In this document: one piece after another, positions 56,723 to 64,000 of the stretch
Layout of the letters: each line of letters opens with the position of its first letter
How positions within the stretch are numbered: the first letter of the stretch is position 1
Origin: Amyloporia xantha
Taxonomy: Eukaryota; Basidiomycota; Agaricomycetes; Polyporales; Adustoporiaceae
Reading direction: 5' to 3'
Assembly: GCA_036971615.1 (NCBI GenBank)
Contig: JAYKKR010000028.1
Location: forward strand, 62,001 to 126,000
Length of the DNA: 64,000 bases
Made by a program: the position numbers and the translations under genes
The notes under the pieces: generated by a model
The model's database searches: none
What the model was told of the DNA's origin: nothing
Seen by the model: the letters and a program-made list of their open reading frames with translations, nothing else

Positions 56723-59494
56723 CTAAGGCGAAGCGGGAGGCATCTCGGCGTCGTCGACAGTGACGGGTGATGTTGCGGCATCAGGCTCTCGCTCCTCCGC
56801 GGCCACGCTCGCCATCTCGTCGTCGTCGATCTCCAAGGAGAAACGCCTGATTGAAGGTGTGGAGCCACCGGCGGGCGTCGACAGAGCTTCATTCGTGAAG
56901 TCCGATTGATCTCCTACAGAGCCACGCTCTGAGGTAGACCACGAAATGGGAGTGGCTCCCTCGTGAGCGCTGTCCATGATCGCCCTCGCCTTGCGCCGTC
57001 GTTGCGCGTCCTGTTCCGCCTTCTGCACGAGCTCCACCGACAGATGCGCCTTGTCCAATAGCGTCTCGGCCTCCGCGTCGTTGTGGCGAGCGACGTCACG
57101 GCGCACTGACTCAAACTGCGCGATGAGTCCCTGTAATCTCGCCTCACCTGCCTCAATGCCCGCCATCGCCTGCCGCGTCCTCTCGCTCTCATCGCGCACG
57201 TTGTCCATCAAGGTGTCCACGCGCACCTCCATGTTCGCGACTTGGGCACCAAGGCGATCCATCGCCATGTTCTCCTTGGCTGCGCGCAGATCGTCCTGCA
57301 GAACCGTGACCATCTCCTCGAGCGCGGCGATGCGAGCGACGGAGTCCTCAGAGCGCACATCTTGCAGAGTCTGCTCCGCGCCTTCCACTCTTGCCAGTAG
57401 GCCGCCAATCTGCCCCTCGGCGTTATCAATGCGCTCGGTCATGTTGACCTGCTGCCTGTTGATGGCGAGCAGTGACTGCTGGAAGTTGTCGACCATGCTA
57501 CCGAAGCGGTCTTGCCACGCGGTCATTATGTTGATGTTCTTCTCGAGTCGGTGGCCTTGCTCAGTGAGGTACGCCGTAAATGGCTGGAAATGAGACAGCT
57601 CCTGGTCCTGCGCGTAGCGCCCTTCATCCATGGCGGTGGGGTCCTTGGAGAATCCTACGTAGTGGTGGTACTCGCCATGGTGGTCTGGCAGCCACACATT
57701 GACTTGGTCAGTTGATCGCGCCGTCCAGAAAGAGTGAAGCCGACTTACATTTTACCTCCCCAGGCCTGAGCCCAAGCCGCACCGAGCGATCGCTCGAGCT
57801 GCTGGCCTCTGCCTCCCTGGAGAGGACGGTCCGCGCGCTCCTTGCCCTTCCCTTTAGCCACCGCTGGAGGTGGCTTCCCAACCCACGCCTTCATCGAGCT
57901 GAGCGACGTCTTCGGGAGCGGCGCTATTGGGCGGGGACGCAGCCGCATCGCTAGTCGCTGACGCCACCCGCAGCTGGCTGTCCACCTCCGCGTCGTCCTT
58001 CGCATCGACATCCGCGCTACCCGCCTTGCCATCGTCCTTTTCCCCTTCTTCTTCATCCACATCCATCTCATCGCTCGCCTTCGATTCCGAACCCTTCGCC
58101 GCCGCTTTGCCCCGCTTGCCTCTATCCTCCACAAACTCCTTCCTCTCCTCATCCCAGCGCGGTGGAGGAGGCTTGATGCCATCGGCGAGGCTGTTCTTGA
58201 TGACGTCCTGATACTTGCTTGCCAGGACTGCACCGTAGGGGCCCCTGATCGGATTGCCGCTCAGGTTGTGTGGCACGATCGAGCAGCCTATCTTGCGCTT
58301 CAGGCAGCGCATGCAACGCCGACCGTCCACGACAGCAAGCCTGCATTCAGCTTTGGCCTTGGCGCAATTTCCGCAAGGCATCGCCTGAAGGCATGTCAGT
58401 CAGCATCGCTTGCCGCGCATCTGGTAAACGTACTCACCGAGACAAATGTCTCCGTCTCCTCCATCTCCTCACTCTCGCCTTGAGCATCCTCGTCCATGTC
58501 GTCATCTTCGGGCGCCGGCGAGGCCTTCGCCTTTCCCTTTCCCTTCCCCGTCGACGATCCCGCCTTCGCCTTCGACCGCGTCTGCCTGGCGTCATCATCC
58601 TTGCCCGCAGGAGACTTGCGCGATGAAGCCTTCTCATTCGTCTTCGACGTCGATGGCCCCGCCTTCGTCTTCATCCGCGGCTCAGACTTGCCGGCCGTCG
58701 TTTCCTCTCCTGCCGCTTTCGCAGTGGTGGTCTTGACTCCGCCCTTGGATGCCGCCTTAGTTCCCGGCCGTCGTTGCAGCCCCTCCGCGCCGTGGCTTCT
58801 TCGTTACTGGTGCAGCGATGACGACACCCTCATCGCCGTCCGTCGCTGGCGTCGTTCCCTTTGACCTTCTAGAGGCCGCCCTGCGTCGTCATCCGCCCCC
58901 TTCTTCGCCACTTTCCCTCGACTCCCGCCCGCCTCTGCCTCCTCCGTCACCCCACTTGGCCCCGCAACTCCATCCCCACCCAGCGCAACCTCGCTCGTAC
59001 GCTTGCGCAACAGCGCTGCTGAGCCGTTAGTGATGACGTGGCGTATGGTTTCGCAGTGCACTCACCTTTCCACCAAAGGTTGCCCCCGAGGTCTTCGGCA
59101 ATGTAATCGCCATGCCACACGTATTTGGAGAGGCCATGGCTTTGAATGGCGGGGTCGTCAACCTTGATGGCAGTCAAGTCCACTCCGCGCTTCTTGTGCG
59201 ACGCCACCGTGTATTGCGCCATGGCGCTGACCAACAGCGGCGGCACTTGTAATCCCTCGCGGTGTTTTCCCAGCGCCTTGATCTTCGCGAAGATCGATTG
59301 CTAGAGGCGCCATTATACAGACTCAGCGCCACAGTGCTCACCCTGATTGTGTTACAATCACTTACCACTTCCTCCCAGAAGTTGCTCTCAAACACCTTGT
59401 ACTTCGCGTCGCGCTTCCCGGGCAGAAACTTCAGCGCCTCTTCCAGGCGCACTGCGGCGATGATGATGTCGCTGTTGATGCTGGAGGCGGACAT
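56723..59494 (-). CDS. KDZ-element cargo: Zn2Cys6 coiled-coil protein
   Basis: Exon 1 is 59494-59366 (MSASSINSDIIIAAVRLEEA), intron 59365-59301, exon 2 is 59300-59066 (SIFAKIKALGKHREGL to GGNLWWKG). A disordered Lys/Ser/acidic region follows, then MPCGNCAKAKAEC and GRRCMRCLKRKIGC (58,381-58,280), together C-x2-C-x6-C-x9-C-x2-C-x6-C, the spacing of fungal Zn2Cys6 DNA-binding domains. After another acidic linker, the last exon (from about 57,690 to 56,723) encodes a long coiled coil (ERIDNAEGQIGGLLARVEGA and on). Between exon 2 and the cluster the frame changes at about 58,760 and 58,880 without visible introns, so this copy may be damaged. Probably a DNA-binding protein of the element; it could act on the subterminal repeats, but that is inference. 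Confidence 0.65.
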
Positions 59495-59541
59495 GGTGGT
59501 AGAAGCAAAGCGAGATGGGATTTGACAGCTGTGGTGATGGC

Positions 59542-59568
59542 GGTGGTGGTGGTGGTGGTGGTGGTGGT
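59542..59568. repeat. GGT trinucleotide microsatellite
   Basis: About nine GGT units, just upstream (on the minus strand) of the Zn2Cys6 gene start at 59494, so in its likely 5' leader as ACC repeats. Confidence 0.9.
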
Positions 59569-59743
59569 AGAAGAAGAGACGAAGTCAGACCCACGCGGTG
59601 CATCGCGTTGGTTGATGGCGGGCGCCTGGCGGAAAGATCCGCGCCCGTTCGATCGGCACCGCACGTGTTGCGCTCATGGGTATATTAGATGCCTCTAGAC
59701 GAACTTGGCACGTTTCTGCATTCCTTCCGCCTTGCTTTCAACC

Positions 59744-61449
59744 ATGTCGGAACACGCAGACGAGCTAGGTGAGCACATCATGTAGATATCCTCACGCCAA
59801 CCTGCGCTCACTCCCCTCAGCCCGCCAAATACTAGACTTCGACTCCTCGCCCATCAGAGGTGATGCCCTCGCCCTACCCTGGACTTCGAGTCCTCGCCCA
59901 TCAGAGGGGATGTCCCTCGCCCAACTCTGGACTTCGACTCCTCGCCCATCAGAGGGGATGTTTCTCGCCCAATTCTGGATGTGGTGTCTTCGCCTTCGCC
60001 TTCGCCTTCACGCACTCTGCCACCAGCGCGTACGCTTGGCGATTTGTCCGCATCGCCATCGCCATCCCCGCCGCCGCTCAACTTTCGCTTTGCTATGTCG
60101 CCAACGCCTGACCTTGCCAACGTTCAGGGGGATCTGCACAACGTAGCACTCCTCTCGATATGCCGCCACCGCCGTCCGCGCCTACTTCAAAAAGACGTGT
60201 GGACCTCGTCTTCCCCCAATTAACGTCCCCTCAACTACGTAGGCCCACAATGCAGTCGGCATCTTCCCAAGATATAGATCTCTTCCGTCCATCGCTCAAC
60301 ATTTCGCCCTCACCGCCGAATACCTCGCTATCAAGACAACCGTTGGATTTCACCTCGCCATCGCGAATGCAGACCTCACCTTTTAGATCCGCCCTGGACC
60401 TTTCACCATCGCAGGTAAACACCCCGTTGCACCGTCCACAGCTTGACCTGGAGGCATCTCCAGAGCGAGTGCACAGCGCCCAGCCTACCTTCGAGTCGCC
60501 TGTCCCTCATCGTGCACACCTCGACTTGTCGCCATCGCTGTCTCCAGTCCTCCAGCTCCGCGATCAGCTGGATCTCCCGGCCACTCCATCTCCAGGTATG
60601 TCCACACTCATGTTTTTAAACCTATTTCCTACTGACACTCCATTCCTCTACTATTGAAGATAGAGGCGCGCCTATGGATGGCGTCGTGGATGGCGGCGTG
60701 GACGGCGGCGTGGACGGCGGGATGGACGGCGCACTTGATCACGACCTTGCGCATAGCCAAGATGGCGATGTTGACATGGCGGATGAGCGCCTCATCCAAC
60801 TCAATCACCAGGTATTTTGCCTCGCTTTCTCTTGCCTTTGTGTTTGAATACTCATAGACAGTACCTTGACATTATAAATGAGGTGTTGGACGAGCACAAC
60901 ATACCCCGCGGTCCTCTGGTAAGTGAAAGCCCTCCATCGCCTTCATCGTCATGCTGATACCACTCCAGGACTTGGAGGCACACCGTCAGCGGCTCAGAGA
61001 CCGTGGCCAGGATCTCCCTCGTACCTTCGCCCTCGCTCCCATTCTGGATCACGACGAGGACATCATTGACTCAAGTAAGTACAGCGAAATTCACCCTTTC
61101 ACCATACTTAAATATGCAAAGAATTGGAGAATCCATACTTTGATGATGGCAGAGGCCACTCCCCCAATAGCGCCATGAACGCCATCGAGATTAAATTCGG
61201 TATGACACTGCGCTCGCAATTTGCCATTCGCTAAAGAAAACAATAGAAGGTTTTCCTCGCGGAAGCTAAAACTTGATGTTCCTTCAAGCGCAATCCCTGA
61301 GCGAGAGGTTACGACGTATAGAAGAGGACATCGACGTCGCCAACGCAATCTTGAAGCTGCACCAGCCCATCAAATCCTTGCTCACAGCCAAGCCACCGCA
61401 GGACGGGACCACTGGGGTTGAAGCCATGATGTGGAATGGCGAGATATAA
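59744..61449 (+). CDS. KDZ-element cargo: Pro/Ser-rich protein with C-terminal coiled coil
   Basis: Exon 1 59744-59768 (MSEHADEL) has a GTGAGC donor; exon 2 starts at 59821 with a 16-residue repeat around LDFDSSPIRGD (three copies). A long disordered Ser/Pro/Leu-Asp region follows (for example RQPLDFTSPSRMQTSP, HRPQLDLEASPERVHS). An intron of about 64 nt lies near 60,597-60,660, then a Gly/Asp repeat (DGVVDGGVDGGVDGG), acidic HSQDGDVDMADERLIQLNH, and exons QYLDIINEVLDEHNI and DLEAHRQRLRDRGQDLP. The last exon is helical (LSERLRRIEEDIDVANAI) and ends at 61449. The first repeat unit is 47 nt instead of 48, shifting the frame. Function unknown. Confidence 0.5.
60677..60730 (+). repeat. Coding 12-bp minisatellite (GTGGACGGCGGC)
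   Basis: About four degenerate units encoding VDGG repeats within the Pro/Ser-rich protein. Confidence 0.8.
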
Positions 61450-61652
61450 TTCGTTATACAGTATATACTCCGATGTCGTTGGCATCAAGGACAAAATGTA
61501 GTCACAGAATATTGAGTTGCTTTACCAATATACGCGAACACATGACCTGGCGGCGCCGATACCGCGCCATGAAAATACCATCCCAGTGGGCATACCAGGC
61601 CCATAAGCGCGGCGCGCCATGATGCGCGATATGAATACCACTGCATCCACCA

Positions 61653-62375
61653 TCGGCCGACGCTACTTGAAGGCGATAATATACCACGGAAATATGGCGC
61701 ACTCGGCCGCGCCGTGTCTAAAGGCTATATTATAGCCCTCGGCCGACGCTACTGGAAGGCGATAATATACCACGGAAATATGGCGCACTCGGCCGCGCCA
61801 TGTCTACAGGCTATATTATACCCTCTCGGCCGACACTACTTGAAGGCGATAATATACCACGGAAATATGGCGCACTCGGCCGCGCCATGTCTACAGGCTA
61901 TATTATACCCTCTCGGCCGACACTACTTGAAGGCGATAATATACCACGGAAATATGGCGCACTCGGCCGCGCCGTGTCTAAAGGCTATATTATACCCTCT
62001 CGGCCGACACTACTTGCAGGCGAGAATATACCACAGAAATATGGCGCACTCGGCCGCGCCGTGTCTACAGGCTATATTATACCCTCTCGGCCGACGCTAC
62101 TTGAAGGCGAGAATATACTACGGAAATATGGCGCACTCGGCCGCGCCGTATCTAAAGGCTATATTATACCCTCTCGGCCGACGCTACTTGAAGGCGAGAA
62201 TATACCAGGGAAATATGGCGCACTCGGCCGCGCCGTATCTACAGGCTATATTATACCCTCTCGGCCGACCCTGCACTGCAGGCTATAGCGATGGCGTCGG
62301 CCGACGTCCGCTCTCCTTACTAAGTAATAAAAATTTCACCCATATCTCTCCCTATAGAGTAGGCTATAGTGACTG
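61653..62375. repeat. Right subterminal 87-bp array and terminal inverted repeat
   Basis: TCGGCCGA-anchored units start at 61653, 61739, 61826, 61913, 62000, 62087, 62174 and 62261; the spacing is 86 once, then 87 six times. The last leads into the unique terminal part, which ends at 62375 as the inverse of 33827-33933. Because 87 is a multiple of three the array gives spurious frames of up to 224 codons. Confidence 0.95.
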
Positions 62376-63529
62376 TATGGTGTGGTAAGGAGGCATGTTT
62401 CTGGCCGACCATGCTGATTGCGGATTGCTAAAAGAGTATGTGCCAGTGAACATACTGGACCTGTTGCACAACGAAGGTACCGAAGGATGAAGAATGCATG
62501 CACCGGAGTTGAGCGTGAATCTAAGTCGGCTGATCTGCCCTCCAGCGCCACGATATCACGACAAGACGGCTGGTGGGCAATTTTCACCCAAAAATGACTC
62601 GGCCACTCACTTAGGCTGTAGAACCAGGTTTGTTATGTGTATCCGTATCCAGAAAGAAGTAGCAGGTACAGATAACGAGCTCTTGTGGCCGGTGAGAAAG
62701 GACGCCCCTATTTGCCACCAGATAGATATATCAGATCGAGTGCTGGACCATTGAGTCGGGGGCAGACTTCCTAATCCAGAAGACTCACCCACGCGTCACC
62801 GCATGCCGCCAATCCTACTCTTCTTCTCAGTGTTCATCCGAGTTACCACATGTGTCTCGGTGGCACTATAGCTGCGATTACATGGAAAATCTGGTCGATT
62901 GGACCTGAAGGCCAATGAGGGAGGCGGTCAGGGAGATATGACTAAAGAGGTGAGTGTAACATGGCTATTATCATAGATACTGCACATCAAGCGTATAAAA
63001 AGATGCGCAACATACCCTCAAGCACTCAAGCTTGCATCCAGTATGGCGGATTCAGAAGGGTGGAAAACCCCAGAGAATATTTCTGCACTCCGTGTGCAAC
63101 CTGTCTCAACCACGGCTGGGAAACGGATACTACGAAGTTCCCGCCGTCTCCAGTCTCCCCGACTCACCAACTCTGGCAGATCTGCAGCTATCCCACTTCC
63201 AGGTCAGTCAAGATCTCGCACGGTTCTGCATGTTATCAGTGTGGTACAGTTGCTCAGTTGGTCCTTGCCATCTGAAACCTGCTCTGCATATTTCACTCCT
63301 GCGTAATCCTGTTGGTCCTCTCCATCAGGCGCAGTTGGTCCAACTTGGACTGGCTCTGCTCCGGTGTCATGGGTTCTGATGTTTACCATTTTTCATCCAC
63401 AGTGAAGACTGTGGGCCCGACACAGCATGTAGCAAACGGCGGATCAATAAACACGGTAAGCAGCTCATTGGTGTCTCCCATCTTCAACCTCCGGTTCCGA
63501 GCGTCTTCTAGCAATGTTTTTTCTGCAGG
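62376..63529. other. Right flank of the KDZ element, no firm gene
   Basis: Overlapping plus-strand frames at 62961-63379 may be exons of the Cys-rich gene that follows, with candidate splice sites (acceptor near 63,404, donor near 63,455), but no consistent model was found. Confidence 0.35.
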
Positions 63530-63924
63530 CAAGGTGGCTATGTCGTCACTTGCAAATTTTGCAAGGATACTGCAGCTTGTGTGGCTTATGAAGGTCTTCC
63601 CGGATGTTTACCGGTATGGTGCCGACACGATTGGCTATGTCCAGAATGCCACAAACGGCATGGTACAGAAATACCAGTAAGTTATACTCACATGCTAATC
63701 CAAATTCTAACGTATTTGTCTTTCAGTATCCCGTACCCTCTCGTTCAGTAGGTGGAAGCCGGTCAGGCATGACGTCTGCACCACTGGTTCTGTACCAAAT
63801 TTACTATGACGATGGACAGCCGTTCAATGTCCAAGCTGCATCAGCTAATACGCTAGAGTCTTTGGCACGGAGTAGATACATCGGTCAAGTGTGTCCTAGT
63901 GCTATTCACTCCGAATATAACTGA
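63530..63924 (+). CDS. Cys-rich hypothetical protein, partial model
   Basis: An exon in the frame VVTCKFCKDTAACVAYEG ... VWCRHDWLCPECHKRHGTEI shows a dense CxxC pattern (CKFC, AC, GC, WC, CPEC plus His) suggestive of a zinc-binding module. It ends at 63676 with a GTAAGT donor; the acceptor at 63726 continues in phase with YPVPSRSVGGSRSGM and LVLYQIYYDDGQPFNV, with a stop at 63924 or a further intron. The join to upstream exons fails in this frame, so the reading is uncertain; an alternative frame through the same exon is also open. Confidence 0.35.
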
Positions 63925-64000
63925 TTGATCATGCAGGAAAATAACCTCTTGATTATAAATTGCTGCTTCTCTGATCTCGCTGAAAGGAAAGCACATGCGG

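Larger units (their letters stand above)
33827..62375. mobile_element. Giant KDZ-class DNA transposon with TET/JBP cargo
   Basis: About 28.5 kb bounded by inverted ends. The left end CAGTCATTATAGCCTACTCT (33827) matches the reverse complement of the right end (62375), differing at one position in the first 20, and the match continues for about 105 bp before entering inverted arrays of an 87-bp unit. Inside are a KDZ transposase and cargo: a small hypothetical protein, TET/JBP dioxygenase, HMG-box-like protein, Zn2Cys6 coiled-coil protein and Pro/Ser-rich coiled-coil protein. KDZ transposons that carry TET/JBP genes are known from basidiomycetes (Iyer et al.). A 10.7-kb LTR retrotransposon is nested within; without it and its 4-bp duplication the element would be about 17.8 kb. 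No target-site duplication could be identified; imperfect complementarity may extend to 33822/62380. Confidence 0.85.

Noticed and set aside
33827..62375. A Starship-type giant element
   Set aside because: No DUF3435/YR-family tyrosine recombinase captain was seen at either end; a KDZ transposase and inverted ends explain the element better.
61714..62388. A 224-codon open frame on plus (and its counterpart, 33,826-34,227 minus)
   Set aside because: It is translation of the 87-bp subterminal array; 87 is a multiple of three, so any stop-free phase stays open. The residues simply repeat every 29 codons.
1..64000. tRNA or rRNA genes
   Set aside because: No cloverleaf-like segment with A/B boxes or rRNA-like sequence was recognised by eye; a covariance search was not possible.

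Overview
The window is eukaryotic and almost certainly from a mushroom-forming basidiomycete (Agaricomycetes). Genes are split by 40-65 nt GT-AG introns. The protein types are fungal: a bZIP factor with a fungal basic region, MYND and BTB proteins, Zn2Cys6 clusters, and a Plavaka/CACTA-type transposase. KDZ transposase and fungal TET/JBP dioxygenase sit together, which is a known basidiomycete combination (Iyer and colleagues' KDZ work). I saw no rRNA, tRNA, prokaryotic operon or CRISPR array. Splice junctions were read by eye; those given to the base keep the frame, the others are approximate.

Layout. 0.7-4.7 kb: a spliced CACTA-superfamily transposase with one frame break. 6.0-7.5 kb (-): a bZIP transcription factor carrying a 174-bp tandem duplication across an exon-intron boundary. 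9.05-9.77 kb (+): a MYND zinc-finger protein. 12.5-13.3 kb (-): a BTB/POZ protein. 10.6-11.2 kb and 14-33 kb: sparse, mostly hypothetical, weakly supported genes, including an AT-hook protein (21.3-22.8 kb), a clean three-exon orphan (23.5-24.1 kb), a conserved Agaricomycete orphan family member (28.0-29.5 kb) and a 206-bp minisatellite (30.5-31.35 kb).

The centre of interest is 33.83-62.38 kb: a giant class II element of about 28.5 kb. Its two ends are inverted copies of each other: about 105 bp of unique terminal sequence followed by arrays of an 87-bp unit (about 4 units on the left, about 7.5 on the right). Between the ends lie a small hypothetical gene (-), the KDZ transposase with its cysteine cluster (+), a TET/JBP-type 2-oxoglutarate/Fe(II) dioxygenase (-), an HMG-box-like protein (+), a Zn2Cys6 coiled-coil protein (-) and a Pro/Ser-rich coiled-coil protein (+). 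So one element brings its own transposase, a candidate 5-methylcytosine oxidase and several probable DNA-binding proteins. The TET/JBP copy looks damaged: the metal-binding Asp of HxD reads Asn, and a one-base frame break follows.

Nested inside is a 10.7-kb Ty3/gypsy LTR retrotransposon (45,010-55,722) with near-identical 1.09-kb LTRs and a 4-bp target duplication. It splits the HMG-box cargo gene; the flanking halves are still in phase. It carries gag, protease, RT, RNase H (with an apparent internal deletion) and integrase in several frames, plus an unusual spliced antisense gene (Zn-cluster/coiled-coil) between pol and the 3' LTR. The order of events is therefore KDZ element first, then recent retrotransposon insertion.
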